Notes: generated by a model not told the origin, from the letters alone. DNA of 64,000 nt from Albimonas sp963816545 (GCA_963816545.1 CAWFLE010000005.1:223931-287930), one strand, 5' to 3'; positions 34,538-45,322 are shown, numbered from the stretch's first letter. Program-made: numbers and translations.

Positions 34538-35686
34538 ATGCAGGCGCGTCTCGACCTGACGATGGACTTGGCGCGCCCGGCGGGGCCGAGGCGGGAGGAC
34601 CCGCTGGATGCCCTGAGGCTTGCGCGCAGCCGCAATGTCGGGCCCGCGACCTGGACGCGGCTGGTGCGGCGCTTCGGGTCCGCGGCGCGGGCGCTGGAGG
34701 CGCTGCCGGAGCTGGCTCACCGCGGCGGCGCGAAGCTGGAGCCGTGCTCCGTCGCGCAGGCGGAGCGGGAGCTTGCGGCGGGCGCCGCGGCCGGCGCGCA
34801 TCTGCTGATCCTGGGCGAGGCGGACTATCCCAAGGCGCTGGCTGAGATCGGGGATCCGCCGCCCGTCCTGTGGATGCGCGGCGACGCCGAGGCGCTGGCG
34901 AGGCCGGCGGTGGCGCTGGTGGGGGCGCGCAACGCCTCCGCCGTAGGCTTGCGCATGGCGCGGCTGCTGGCGGGGGAACTGGGGGAGGCGGGGCTGGTCG
35001 TGGCCTCCGGCCTCGCGCGCGGGGTGGACGGGGCGGCGCATGAGGCGGCGCTGGCGACGGGCACGGTCGCGGCGCTCGCGGGGTGCGTGAAGACGGTCTA
35101 TCCAGCGGAACATGCGGATCTCGCGGACCGGATCGCGGCCGGGGGCGGGGCGCTGCTGTCGGAGGCGCCGGTGGGGCTGGAGCCGCAGGCGCGGCATTTC
35201 CCGCGGCGCAACCGGGTGATCGCGGGGCTTGCGCGCGCGGTGGTGCTGATCGAGGCGGCGGAGCGGTCAGGCTCGCTCATCACCGCGGAGTTCGCGCTGG
35301 AACAGGGGCGGGAGGTGATGGCGGTGCCGGGCTCGCCGCTCGATCCGCGCTCTTCGGGGGGGAACGGGCTGATCCGGCAGGGGGCGGTGCTGGTGCGGTC
35401 CGCCGCCGATGTGATCGAGGCGCTGGAGGCGGCGGTCCTGGGCGCGCGGCCGGAGGCGGAGGGGTTCGCGGAGCCGGGGGCGGGCTTCGGGCGCCCTCTG
35501 CGGGATCTGGCGCGGCTGCGGGCCGAGGTGGCGTCGCTGCTGGGGGCGGACCCGGTGGAGGAGGACGAGCTGGCCCGGCTGACGGGCGCCGGCGGGTCGG
35601 CGCTTGCGGAGGTGCTGCTGGAGCTGGAGCTGGCGGGGCGGCTGGACCGGCGACCGGGGGGCATGGTCGCGCTGCTGCCGGAGTAG
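34538..35686 (+). CDS. dprA: DNA-processing protein DprA
   Basis: A 382-residue protein that binds incoming single-stranded DNA and loads RecA during natural transformation. The Rossmann-like domain has VALVGARNASAVGLRMARLL, ASGLARGVDGAAHEAAL and the typical FPRRNRVIAGLARAVVLIEA with SGSLITAEFALEQGREVMAVPG. A DprA winged-helix domain follows at the end (about 320-380, ELARLTGAGGSALAEVLLELEL). The reading frame is intact. Start at 34538 with CGGAGGATCCC before the ATG. Confidence 0.94.
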   Translation: MQARLDLTMDLARPAGPRREDPLDALRLARSRNVGPATWTRLVRRFGSAARALEALPELAHRGGAKLEPCSVAQAERELAAGAAAGAHLLILGEADYPKALAEIGDPPPVLWMRGDAEALARPAVALVGARNASAVGLRMARLLAGELGEAGLVVASGLARGVDGAAHEAALATGTVAALAGCVKTVYPAEHADLADRIAAGGGALLSEAPVGLEPQARHFPRRNRVIAGLARAVVLIEAAERSGSLITAEFALEQGREVMAVPGSPLDPRSSGGNGLIRQGAVLVRSAADVIEALEAAVLGARPEAEGFAEPGAGFGRPLRDLARLRAEVASLLGADPVEEDELARLTGAGGSALAEVLLELELAGRLDRRPGGMVALLPE

Positions 35687-35943
35687 GGCGGCGCGGGCGA
35701 CGGCGAGGCGGGAGCCGGGGGCGACCCGGCGGCGTGGCCTGAGGTCCGCCGGGCGCGGCCGTGCGCGTCCTGAGGACGCGCGCGGAGGCGTCCGCCTCCG
35801 CGCCCGCGCCTGCGCGGGCAGGGCCGCTTGCGCCAGGGCCCGCCGTTCCGCCCAAGCCCGCCCGCAGGGCGCCCCCGGCCTCTTGCCGGGACCTGCCGCC
35901 GCGCCTGCTTGCGCGGACCCGCCGGCCGCGCTACCTCGCGCGC

Positions 35944-38900
35944 ATGGCTGATCCTGCGCCCCTCCCCAAGCGCTCCGTGCTCGCCGGCGGCGCGCCGGAG
36001 GGCTACGATGCGTTCCTCGTCTCCGAGCTGTCGGCCCGCGCCGACGCGCCCCTGATCCATGTGGCCCGCGACGGCCACCGGATGGAGGCGCTGGCCGAGG
36101 CGCTCGCCTTCTACGCGCCCGAACTGCCGGTGCTGCGCTTCCCCGCTTGGGACTGCCTGCCCTATGACCGGGTGTCCCCCAACGCCGAGATCTCGGCCGC
36201 GCGCATGGCGACGCTGGCGGCGCTGGCGGACGGGGTCCGCCGAGCGCGTCGATCCTGCTCACCACGCTCTCGGCCGCCATGCAGCGGGTGCCGGCGCGGG
36301 AGGCGGTGCGCGAGCGCGTCCTTCGTGGCGGAGGTGGGCCGGCCGCTCGATCTCGACGCGCTGCAGGACGTATCTGGAGCGGATGGGCTTCAACCGCGCG
36401 CCCACGGTGACCGAGCCGGGCGACTACGCCGTGCGGGGCGGCGTGGTGGACGTGTTCCCGCCGGGGGCGGAGGCGCCGGTCAGGCTCGACCTCTTCGGCG
36501 ACGTGCTGGACGGGGCGCCGGCGCTTCGACGCCGAGAGCCAGCGCACCATCGAGAAGATCAAGCGGGTCGAGTTCGCGCCGGTCTCGGAGGTGATCCTCG
36601 ACGAGGACGCGATCGCCCGCTTCCGCTCGGCCTACCGCGCGACCTTCGGGGCGGCGGGGCTCGACGATCCGCTCTACGAGGCGGTCAGCGTCGGGCGCAA
36701 GCAGCAGGGCATGGAGCACTGGCTGCCATTCTTCCATGACCGCATGGAGACGCTGTTCGACTATCTGCCGGGCGCGCCCGTGGCGCTCGACCACCAGATC
36801 GAGGAGGCGCGGGAGGTGCGCGCCGAGATGATCCGCGACCACTACCGCGCGCGGGCGGATGCGGCGAAGGAGCGGCCCTCCATGGGCGCCTCGGTCTACA
36901 AGCCCGCCCCGCCGGAGCTTTTGTATCTGGACGAGGCGGGGTGGAAGGCGGCGCTGGCCGGCCGTCCGGTGCGGCGCTTCTCGCCCCTGCCGCAGCCGCC
37001 GGGGCCGGACTGCGTGGATGCGGGCGGGCGGATCGGGCGCAGCTTCGCGGCCGAGCGGCAGCAGGAGGGGGTGAACCTCTTCAACGCGCTGGCCGACCAT
37101 CTGCGCAAGCTCCTGAAGGCGAAGAAGAAGGTGATCTTCGCCACCTATTCCGAAGGCGCGCGGGATCGGGTGAAGACCCTGCTGGAGGATCACGAGGCGC
37201 CGGCGTCGCGGCTGATCTCGCGCTTCGCGGAGGCGAAGGCGGGGCTGGTGAACCTCGCGGTCTGGCCGCTGGAGCAGGGGTTCGAGACCGAAGGGCTGGC
37301 GGTGGTGGCCGAGCAGGACGTGCTCGGGGACCGCCTGGTGCGCGCGCCCCGGCGCAGGAAGCGGGGGGAGAACTTCCTGACGGAGGCCGCGAGCCTCTCG
37401 GCCGGCGATCTCGTGGTGCATGTGGAGCACGGGATCGGGCGGTTCCTGGGGCTGGAGACCGTGCAGGCGCTGGGCGCGCCGCATGATTGCGCCATGCTGG
37501 AATATGCCGGCGGCGACAAGCTGTACCTGCCGGTGGAGAACATCGAGCTCCTGAGCCGCTACGGGCAGGACGCGGGGCTGCTGGACAAGCTGGGCGGCGG
37601 CGCCTGGCAGGCGCGGAAAGCGCGGATGAAGGAGCGGATCCGCGAGATGGCGGACCGGCTCATCCGCCTCGCGGCCGAGCGGGCGCTGCGGAAGGCGCCG
37701 GAGTTCGAGCCGCCGCAGGGGTCGTGGGACGAGTTCTGCGCGCGGTTTCCCTATACCGAGACGGACGACCAGCTCTCGGCCATCGCCGACGTGCTGGACG
37801 ACCTTGCGGCCGGGCAGCCCATGGACCGGCTGATTTGCGGCGACGTGGGCTTCGGCAAGACCGAGGTGGCGCTGAGGGCGGCCTTCGCGGCTTCCATGTC
37901 GGGGATGCAGGTGGCGGTGGTGGCGCCGACGACGCTGCTCGCGCGCCAGCACGCCAAGACCTTCGAGGAGCGGTTCCGGGGCTTTCCAGTGCATGTGCGC
38001 CAGCTCTCGCGCTTCACGCCGGCCAAGGAGGCGGCGGACACGCGCAAGCGGCTCACGGATGGGACGGTGGACATCGTGATCGGCACCCACTCGCTGCTGG
38101 CGCAGGGGATCCGGTTCAAGGACCTGGGGCTGCTGATCATCGACGAGGAGCAGCATTTCGGCGTCCGCCACAAGGAGCGGCTGAAGGAGCTGCGCTCGGA
38201 CGTCCATGTGCTGACCATGACGGCGACGCCGATCCCGCGGACGCTGCAGCTCGCCATGTCCGGGGTGCGGGAGCTGTCGGTGATCGCCACGCCTCCCGTG
38301 GATCGGCTGGCGGTACGCAGCTACATCACCGAGTTCGATCCCGTCACGGTCCGCGAGGCGCTGCTGCGGGAGCGGTTCCGCGGCGGGCAGTCCTTCTTCG
38401 TGGTGCCGCGGATCTCGGACCTGCCCGAGATCGAGGAGTTCCTGCGGGAGGACGTGCCGGAGGTGAGCTACGTCATCGCCAACGGGCAGATGGCGGCCGG
38501 GGAGCTCGACGACCGCATGAACGCCTTCTACGACGGACGCTACGACGTGCTGCTGGCGACGACCATCGTGGAGTCGGGGCTGGACATCCCGCGCGGCCAA
38601 CACGCTGATCGTGCACCGGGCGGACATGTTCGGGCTGGCGCAGCTCTACCAGATCCGGGGGCGCGTGGGGCGGTCCAAGGCCCGCGCCTACGCCTATTTC
38701 ACCACCGAGCCGCGCAAGCGGATGACCGACGGCGCGGAGAAGCGGCTGAAGGTGCTGGCGAGCCTCGACAGCCTCGGGGCGGGGTTCACGCTGGCCTCCC
38801 ACGACCTGGACATCCGCGGTGCGGGCAACCTGATCGGCGAGGAGCAGTCCGGCCATATCCGCGAGGTGGGGTTCGAGCTTTACCAGCACATGCTGGAGGA

Positions 38901-39420
38901 GGCGATCCAGCGCATGAAGTCCGGCGACATGGACGCGCCGGAGACGCAGGGGGACTGGTCGCCGAACATCAATCTCGGCGTGCCGGTGATGATCCCCGAG
39001 GAATATGTGCCGGACCTCGACGTGCGGCTGGGGCTTTATCGCCGGCTGTCGTCGCTGGAGACGAAGACCGAGCTGGAGGGCTTCGCGGCCGAGCTGCATG
39101 ACCGCTTCGGCAAGCCGCCGAAGGAGGTGGAGTGGCTGCTGCGCGTGGTGCGGGTGAAGGCCATGTGCCGGCGCGCGGGCATCGCGCGGCTGGACGGCGG
39201 GCCCAAGGGGGCGACGGTGCAGTTCCGGGAGGACAAGTTCGCCAATCCCGCGGGGCTGGCGCAGTGGCTGTCGTCCAATGCCAGGTTCGCCAAGATCCGG
39301 GACAACAAGGTGGTGCTGCGGCAGGAATGGCCGGACGATGCCGCCCGGCTGAAGGGCGCGTTCGGGATCGCGCGGGATCTGGCGAAGGTGGCGGAGGCGG
39401 GGCGCAAGCAGGCGGCCTGA
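35944..39420 (+). CDS. mfd: Transcription-repair coupling factor Mfd, with apparent frameshifts
   Basis: A DNA translocase of about 1158 residues that removes stalled RNA polymerase and recruits UvrA. UvrB-like N-terminal part (LPVLRFPAWDCLPYDRVSP), RNAP-interacting domain (SAGDLVVHVEHGIGRFLGLE, DKLYLPVENIELLSRY), RecA-like motor with Walker A GDVGFGKTEVALRAAF, DEEQ box LIIDEEQHFGVRHKERL, and TATPIPRTLQLAMSG. Then LATTIVESGLDIPR and QIRGRVGRSKARAYAYF, and the TRCF domain. Single extra bases at about 36243, 36312, 36370, 36525 and 38598 break the frame; 36600-38590 is clean. Start at 35944 (MADPAPLPKRSVL). Confidence 0.94.
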
Positions 39421-39428
39421 GCCGGCCC

Positions 39429-39946
39429 TCAGCCCATCGCCATCCCGGCGTTCAGCGCCAGCACCGCAAGGCCGAGCGCCAAGGCCGCGGCCACGTCGAT
39501 GGCCATCAGGTTGAAGTGGTTGCCCCGCCGCATGGCGAGCGCGAGGGCGTTGGCCTCCACGTCCCCGCGCAGGGCGGTCGCGGCCACGCGGTCCGAGGAA
39601 TCGGCGAGCTGGTGGCGCACGGGCTCGGTGGTGAACAGGTAGATGCCCACCACCAGCATCAGCAGAGCGACGGGGCGCCGTCGCCCTCCTTCGCCAGCCG
39701 GAACAGGCCGACGATGGCGAGGGTTATCCCCAGCACCATCAGCGCGGCGAACCGGTGCGAATGGCGCCAGCGGGCCTGGCGGCGGGCCTCGATCGTCTCG
39801 GCGGCCTCGGTGGAGGCGGGGGCGCTGTCGGCGCAGCGGCGCCAGCAGACCACCGACCACACGGCGCGGAGCGCCATGGCCAGCAGCAGCCAGCGGGTCA
39901 TGGGGTGATGCGCGATCACCTCCAGGATGTTGTCGAGGCCGTTCAA
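39429..39946 (-). CDS. Small multi-pass membrane protein, one apparent frameshift
   Basis: About 172 residues with four hydrophobic segments: MTRWLLLAMALRAVWSVVCW, LMVLGITLAIVGLFRL, LLMLVVGIYLFTTEPVR and MAIDVAAALALGLAVLALNAG. The TTG start at 39946 has GGAGGGACC before it and overlaps the stop of the DsbA-family gene (TTGA). A one-base shift near 39668 joins the two halves. No family recognised. The coupling suggests co-production with the oxidoreductase upstream. Confidence 0.6.
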
Positions 39947-40609
39947 GCGGGTCCCTCCGCCTCCTGCGCGCCGGCCGCCGCGGCCTGCGTGAGCTCGTCG
40001 ATCACGCGGGCCCAGAGGTCGGGCTCCTGCGCGCCCTGCACCACGTATTTGCCGTCGATCAGGAAGGTGGGGACGCCGGAGACGCCGATGTCGCGCGCGG
40101 CGGCGTCCTCGGCGCGGACCTCCTCGCGGTCGGCCTCGCGATTCCAGCAGGCGCTGCACGAGGTCGCGGTCGAGGCCGGCTTCCTCGGCCGCGTCGGCGA
40201 GGACCCGGCGGTCGGAGATGTCCTGCCCCTCGGTGAAGTAGCGGCGGAAGAGGATGTCCACCACGCGCTGCTGGAGCCCCTCGATCCGCGCCCAGCGGAT
40301 CAGGCGGTGGGCGTCGAGCGTCGAAGGCGTGCGGCCGATGCGGGAGAAGTCCACCTCCAGCCCCGCCTCGGCGGCGGCCTGCGTGATGCGGTCATAGACC
40401 TTCTGCGCGCCGTCGGGGCCGCCGAACTTGGCCTCGAGGTAGGAGGCGCGGTCCATGCCCTCGGCCGGCATCTCGGGGTTGAGCTGGAAGGGGCGCCACC
40501 GGATCTCGAACGGGTGGTCGGGCGCGGCTTCCAGCGCGCGGTCGAGCTTCGCCTTCCCGATGTAGCACCAGGGGCAGATGGGGTCGGAGAGGATGTCCAG
40601 CGTGATCAT
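39943..40609 (-). CDS. DsbA-family oxidoreductase (FrnE/HCCA-isomerase type), one apparent frameshift
   Basis: Cytoplasmic thioredoxin-fold protein of the FrnE/2-hydroxychromene-2-carboxylate isomerase group. N-terminal ITLDILSDPICPWCYIGKAKL with CPWC at the active site, helical insertion (DFSRIGRTPSTLDAHRLIRWA, LFRRYFTEGQDISDRRVLADAA), and C-terminal thioredoxin strands GVSGVPTFLIDGKYVVQGAQ containing the cis-Pro. One extra base at about 40140 (GAATCGCGAGG for GAATCGGAGG) shifts the frame. These proteins act as thiol oxidoreductases or isomerases; the substrate is unknown. Next in line is a class I amidotransferase gene. Confidence 0.87.
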
Positions 40610-40640
40610 GGCGACAAGATGGGGAGCGGCGGGCGCCGCG

Positions 40641-41315
40641 TCAAACCCCGAAGAGCGCATCGAGCTGCCCGCGATACCAGGATTTGAGCGCCGGATCGTG
40701 CCGGGCGAAGTCCGCGTCCTGCCGTGAACGGGGATGGGCGCCGGGGCGGTCGTGCAGTTCGGGCCACGCGTCCTGCCACTGGGTGAGGATGGGGCGCGTG
40801 ACCTCCGGGTGGAACTGGAGGGCGAGCGCGGGGCCGAGGCGGAAGGCCTGGTTGGGCCACGGGCCGACGGCGGTGGCGAGGGACTGCGCGCCCTCGGGCA
40901 GGTTGAAGCCCTGGGCGTTGCCGGAAAGGACGTGGAGCCCGCTGGGGATCGGGCCGCCGGCGGAGGCGACTGCGTGGAAGCCGAAGGCGATCCGCCCCTC
41001 CGGGTCCGGGGCGATCGTGCCGCCGAAGGCGTGGGCGAGGATCTGGGCGCCGAGGCAGACGCACAGCGTCGGCAGCCCGCGGGAGACCGCCTCGCGCAGG
41101 AGCGCCGCCTCGGCCTGCATCCAGGGGAGGTCGGCGATGTCGGTGACCATCTGCGGGCCGCCCATGACCATCAGGCCCGAGGCGCCTTCGAGGGCCGGCA
41201 GGGGGCCTCCCAGGTCCGGGCGGTGCAGGCGGAGGTCCGCACCGGAGAGGTGCTGGAGCCCGGCGTCAGGGCCGGGAAATTCCATGTGCTCAAGGACGTG
41301 GATGGTCTTCTTCAT
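40641..41315 (-). CDS. Class I glutamine amidotransferase-like protein
   Basis: A 224-residue GATase1 domain protein resembling the GMP synthase glutaminase but without a synthetase domain. Start MKKTIHVLEHMEFPGP, GLMVMGGPQMV, nucleophile elbow LPTLCVCLGAQILAHAFGG (Cys in CLG) and LALQFHPEVT with the catalytic His; Glu of the triad is in HPEV. Stand-alone members hydrolyse gamma-glutamyl compounds or are of unknown role. Its start overlaps the end of the patatin gene by 4 bp (ATGA). The frame is intact. Confidence 0.87.
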   Translation of the reverse strand: MKKTIHVLEHMEFPGPDAGLQHLSGADLRLHRPDLGGPLPALEGASGLMVMGGPQMVTDIADLPWMQAEAALLREAVSRGLPTLCVCLGAQILAHAFGGTIAPDPEGRIAFGFHAVASAGGPIPSGLHVLSGNAQGFNLPEGAQSLATAVGPWPNQAFRLGPALALQFHPEVTRPILTQWQDAWPELHDRPGAHPRSRQDADFARHDPALKSWYRGQLDALFGV

Positions 41316-42369
41316 CTTCCGCCGTAGATCGCTCTGAGGTCCACGGTCGCGTCCTCGCCGATGGTGGACCAGTGCTGGCGCAGGAAGTTGTCGGCCGCCT
41401 CGCGCCCCGCGGCCTTCAGGTGCTGGAGGAAGGTCCAGTCCGGCGACATCTTGGTCGCGCCCCCAAGCTTGCGCATGGTCACGTCATCCATGATCGAGTG
41501 GATCAGAACGTCCTTCATCGCGCCCGCGGGGATGCGGTTCTCGGCGATCAGGCGGCGGGCGAAGGCGATGGCGCGAAGTTCGCCCAGCAGCGCAGCGTTG
41601 AAGCTGATCTCGTTGACCCGGTTCATGATATCGCGGCGCGTGCGGGGCAGCTCGTCGCGCTCGAAGCGGGTTGATGTGGACGATCAGCATGTCGCGCGCC
41701 TCGGTCTCGTAGAACAGCGGGAACAGGGGCGGGTTGCCGGTGTAGCCGCCGTCCCAGTAGGCCTCCGGACCGCCCGGTCTCGGGGTCCTCGATCTCCACG
41801 GCCTGGAAGAGCGTGGGCAGGCAGGTGGAGGCGAGGATCGCCTCCGACCGCGATCTCCGGCCCGCTGAAGACCCGACCTTGCCGGAGCGCACGTTGGTCG
41901 CGCCGATGAAGAGGTGCGGCGGCCCTCGTGGCACACGGCGCCGAAATCCATCGATCCTCGAGCAGCGGGCGCAACGGGTTGATGTTGAACGGGTTCATCT
42001 CGTAGGGCGAGAACATGCGCGCCGCCGCGTCCATCGCCCCATAGCCGGCGCCGGCCTCGATCCGCGAGAGGGTCTCGGTGCGAGGGCGCGAACGCTGTCA
42101 GCCATTGCAGCAGCGGGTTGGGCACCACCGTGTGGCGCCGAGACCTGCTCCCAGAAACGCATCCAGCTTTTCCCGCGCGCTGGCGCGCTCCGCCGCGGAT
42201 CAGCCCCGTCTTCAGGGCGGCCGCGTTCATCGCCCCGGCGGAGGTGGCGGTGACCGCCTCGATCTCCAGCCACTCCTCCTCCAGCAGCCGGTCGAGCACG
42301 CCCCAGGTGAAGGCGCCATGCGCGCCTCCGCCCTGGAGCGCGAGGTTGAGTCTGGTTCCGAGTCGCCAT
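41312..42369 (-). CDS. Patatin-like phospholipase, with several apparent frameshifts
   Basis: Ser-Asp dyad lipid acyl hydrolase. RLNLALQGGGAHGAFTWGVLDRLLEE holds the oxyanion glycine loop, IEAVTATSAGAMNAAAL the nucleophile Ser (x-T-S-A-G; the first Gly of GxSxG is Ala), and EAYWDGGYTGNPPLFPLF the catalytic Asp in D-G-G. The C-terminal region, including RVNEISFNAALLGELRAIAFAR and KDVLIHSIMDD, is conserved. The frame changes at least at about 42350, 42200, 42090, 41950, 41850, 41770 and 41675. The ATG at 42369 (MATR) is the likely start. Residues are conserved between shifts, pointing to base errors rather than decay. Confidence 0.82.
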
Positions 42370-42442
42370 GGCCGGTTAACCCCGTATGCAGCGTCTGCAA
42401 AGCGAGGGCAGGCGTATGGCGCGTCCCCGTATTGCGGACGGG

Positions 42443-43232
42443 TCAAAGCGCCGTCCAGCCGCCGTCCACCGAGATCGTCGTGCCGGTGATCTGGTCCGCG
42501 GAGTCGCGAGCACAGGAAGCCGACCGTGCCGCCGATCTGCTCGACCGTCGCGAACTGCTTGGAGGGCTGGCGCGCCAGCATCACCTCGCGCATCACCTGT
42601 TCGCGGTCCATGCCGTACTCGCTTCATCGTGTCGGGGATCTGCGCCTCGACCAGCGGGGTCAGCACGTAGCCGGGGCAGACGGCGTTGCAGGTGATCGCC
42701 TCCTCCGCCGTCTCCAGCGCGGTGACCTTGGTGAAGCCGACCACGCCGTGCTTGGCCGTGACATAGGCCGACTTGTAGGGCGAGGCGGTCAGCCCGTGGG
42801 CCGAGGCGATGTTGACGACCGGCCCCAGCCGGCCTTGCGCATGTGGGGCAGGGCGGCGGCGGTGGTGTGGAAGGACGAGGACATGTTGATCGCGATGATC
42901 CGGTCCCACTTCTCGACGGGAAAGTCCTCGATCGCCGCGACATGCTGGATGCCGGCGTTGTTCACCAGGATGTCGACGGAGCCGAGCGCTCGGCCGCCGC
43001 CGTCGACCAGCCGCGCGGCATGGTCGGCGCCGTCGGACATGTCGGCCTGGACATAGACCGCGCCCGCGCCGCGTCTCGTCGGCGATCCGCTCGGCCAGCG
43101 CGTGGTCCTCGTCGCGGTCGGTGAAGGAGTTGAGGGCGACGTTCGCGCCCTCGCGCGCCAGCGCTCGGCGATGCCGAGGCCGATGCCGGAGTTGGAGCCG
43201 GTGACGATGGCGGTCTTGCCCGTAAGTGACAT
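42443..43232 (-). CDS. bdhA: 3-hydroxybutyrate dehydrogenase (SDR family), with apparent frameshifts
   Basis: Short-chain dehydrogenase that interconverts 3-hydroxybutyrate and acetoacetate in polyhydroxybutyrate use. MSLTGKTAIVTGSNSGIGLGIAERW has the NAD-binding TGxxxGIG; VDILVNNAGIQHVAAIEDFP follows. The catalytic Ser-Tyr-Lys is in NIASAHGLTASPYKSAYVTAKHG, and PGYVLTPLVEAQIPDTMKR with ARQPSKQFATVEQIGG are typical of BdhA. It ends TISVDGGWTAL. Shifts occur near 43165, 43070, 42985, 42830, 42615 and 42510. Start at 43232. Strong motif match to BdhA; activity is inferred. Confidence 0.87.
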
Positions 43233-43340
43233 GGGGTCGGCCTCGTGCTGCTAGGGACTCCGCTGCGTTCGGATGCGGGCAGCGTCTAGCCCGTCGCGCC
43301 GCGCGAAGGCAGCGCGCAGGGCGGCGGTCGCAGCAAGCGA

Positions 43341-43367
43341 AAAAAAGCGCCCTCACGAGGAGGGCGC
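43341..43367 (-). terminator. Intrinsic terminator of the predicted sRNA
   Basis: An 8-bp perfect GC-rich stem (GCGCCCTC/GAGGGCGC) with a 5-base loop, followed on the minus strand by TTTTTT (43346-43341). It is the clearest intrinsic terminator in the window and can only work for minus-strand transcripts. Confidence 0.8.
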
Positions 43368-43413
43368 TAAGTGTTGAGGCAGGTTTCATACAGGCAAGAA
43401 ACCTATCGAGCAG
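43341..43413 (-). ncRNA. Predicted small RNA with promoter, stem-loop and intrinsic terminator
   Basis: On the minus strand a good promoter (separate entry) leads into about 73 nt. An unpaired start is followed by stem-loop 1 with AGGTTTC/GAAACCT (43404-43398 with 43387-43381, 10-base loop). A single-stranded linker GCCTCAACACTTA comes next, then the GC hairpin GCGCCCTC/GAGGGCGC (43367-43360 with 43354-43347) and a run of six T. No start codon with a usable frame lies inside. It sits 109 bp upstream of bdhA on the same strand but the terminator cuts it off, so it is best read as a trans-acting sRNA or a leader attenuator. I do not recognise an Rfam family. Confidence 0.7.
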
Positions 43414-43419
43414 TGAGCC

Positions 43420-43447
43420 AGTATACGGAAAACCGCCTGACCGGCAA
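43420..43447 (-). promoter_or_regulatory. Sigma-70-type promoter of the predicted sRNA
   Basis: Minus strand TTGCCG (43447-43442), 16-base spacer, TATACT (43425-43420). The -10 matches the consensus at five of six positions and the -35 at four of six, unusually good for this GC-rich genome. Confidence 0.65.
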
Positions 43448-43471
43448 GACGAAAATTTCGGTGGCGGGCCC

Positions 43472-45322
43472 ATGCCGGATGTTCTAGCCAAAACCGGCCG
43501 ACGCCGGACTGCGAGAGCGGGCAGCATGGGCATCGGGCTGGCGTGCGAGCGTGATCTGGCGGTCCTGGCGGCGGGCATCGCCCGCGCCGAGCCGCAACAC
43601 GGGATAGCGATGCATGGCGCGCCGGCGCTGCCACCGGATTTCGTGTCTCTGCCCTACGCGAACCCCGATGCGCCGCAAGGGCGGGCAGACGTGCTTCGGG
43701 GAGCGCGGCGGCTTCGATTCGCTCAATCCCTACATCCTCAAGGGCCGCTCGCCCTGGGCGGTGCGCGTCGCTGATGGTACGAGATCTTGCTGGGCCGGTC
43801 AACTGGGACGAGCCCTTCACGCTCTACGGCCTGCTGGCCGAGATCGGTGGAGACGGCCCGAGGATCGCGAGATGGGTGGAGTTCCGGCTGCGGCCGGAGG
43901 CGCGGTTCTCCGACGGCAACGCCGGTGACGGTCGACGACGTGATCTGGTCCTTCGAGACGCTGGCCGAGGAGGGGCTGCCGCGCTACCGCAACGCGTGGG
44001 ACAAGGTCGAGGGCTACGAGCGGACGGGCGAGCGCGGTCCGCTTCACCTTCGCCGAGCCGGACCACGAGCTGCCGCTGATCCTCGGCCTGCGCCCGATCC
44101 TCAACCCGCGCGACTGCGAGAGCCGGGAATTCGCCGAAAGCTCCCTTGACGTGCCCGCCGGCTCCGGCCCCTACGTGGTCGGCGATGTCGAGCCGGGCCG
44201 CTACATCGAGTTCGTCCGCAGATCCCGACTGGTGGGGGCAGGGACCTGCCGTTCAACGCGGGCCGCAGAACTTCGACAGGTCCGCTACGAGTATTTCGCC
44301 GACGACGCGGCTCGTTCGAGGCGTTCCGCGCCGGCGCTGTCGACGTTCCGCGAGGGCGACCCGGCGCGCTGGGCGGAGGGCTACGACTTCCCCGCGGTCC
44401 AGCGCGGGCGAGATCGTGAAGGCGGAGATCCCGCACCAGCGCCCCTCGGGCATGACCGGGTTCGTCTTCAACACCCGCAAGCCGCTCTTCCAGGACTGCC
44501 GGGTGCGCCAGGCGCTGAGCGCTGGCCTTCAATTTCGAGTGGGTCAACCGGACCGCTGAACCGCGGCGTCTTCCCGCGCCGGATCGAGCTATTTCGGCAA
44601 CTCCTTCCTCGGCATGACCACGGCGCGGCCGAGGGTAGGGAGAAGGAGATCCTGAGACCTTACGCGGACCAGCTTCCGCCCGGCACGCTGGAGGGGGATT
44701 CGCTGGCCGGAGACCGAGGGCGACGGGCGCAACCGCGCCAACCTGCGCAAGGCCTCGAAGCTGCTGGAGGAGGCGGGATGGACCGTGCAGGACGGCGTGC
44801 TGCGCAACGCGGCGGGCGATCCCTTCGCTTCGCCATCACTGTGGGCGGCGCCGGGTCACGAGGCGGTCGCCAACCTCTACGCCAAGTCGCTCGAGCGCCT
44901 GGGCATCGGGCGCGGGTCACATCGTGGACGCGCGCCCAGTACAAGGCGCGGCGCGACGCCTACGATTTCGACATGATCGTCAATCTCTGGGCCGTGTCGC
45001 TCAGCCCCGGGCAACGAGCAGCGGTCTCTACTGGGGCGCCAAGGGGGTCGGGCTGCCGGGGACGCGCAACTACATGGGCGTGGACAGCCCCGCGGCGGAG
45101 GCGGTGATCGAGGCGATGCTGACGGCCGAGGAGCCGGACGAGTTCCGAGGCGGCGGCACGGGCGCTCGACCGGGTGCTGACTGGCGGGGCGTTACGTGGT
45201 GCCGCTGTGGCACGCGCCGCAGCCGGATCGCCTACAAGGCGGGGCTGGCGTTCCCCGAGCAGCTTCCGCTCTACGGCGACTGGACGGGCTGGCTGCCCGA
45301 TGTGTGGTGGCGCGAGCGGTGA
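43472..45322 (+). CDS. Second YejA-like periplasmic peptide-binding protein, heavily frameshifted
   Basis: SBP family 5 receptor similar to the one at 1.3-3.2 kb. Recognisable pieces in changing frames: PPDFVSLPYANPDAPQGG-like start, GGFDSLNPYILKGRSPWAVR, LAGPVNWDEPFTLYGLLAE, RPEARFSDGN followed by VTVDDVIWSFETLAEEGLP, RPSGMTGFVFNTRKPLFQD, YKARRDAYDFDMIVNLWAVS and an end FPEQLPLYGDWTGWLPDVWW. Extra bases recur roughly every 60-190 bp (for example 43920, 44036, 44221). A weak signal peptide follows MGIGLACERDLAVLAAG (43526); the true start is uncertain (43472 or 43526). No permease gene adjoins it, so it is an orphan receptor or one whose transporter is elsewhere. Confidence 0.78.
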
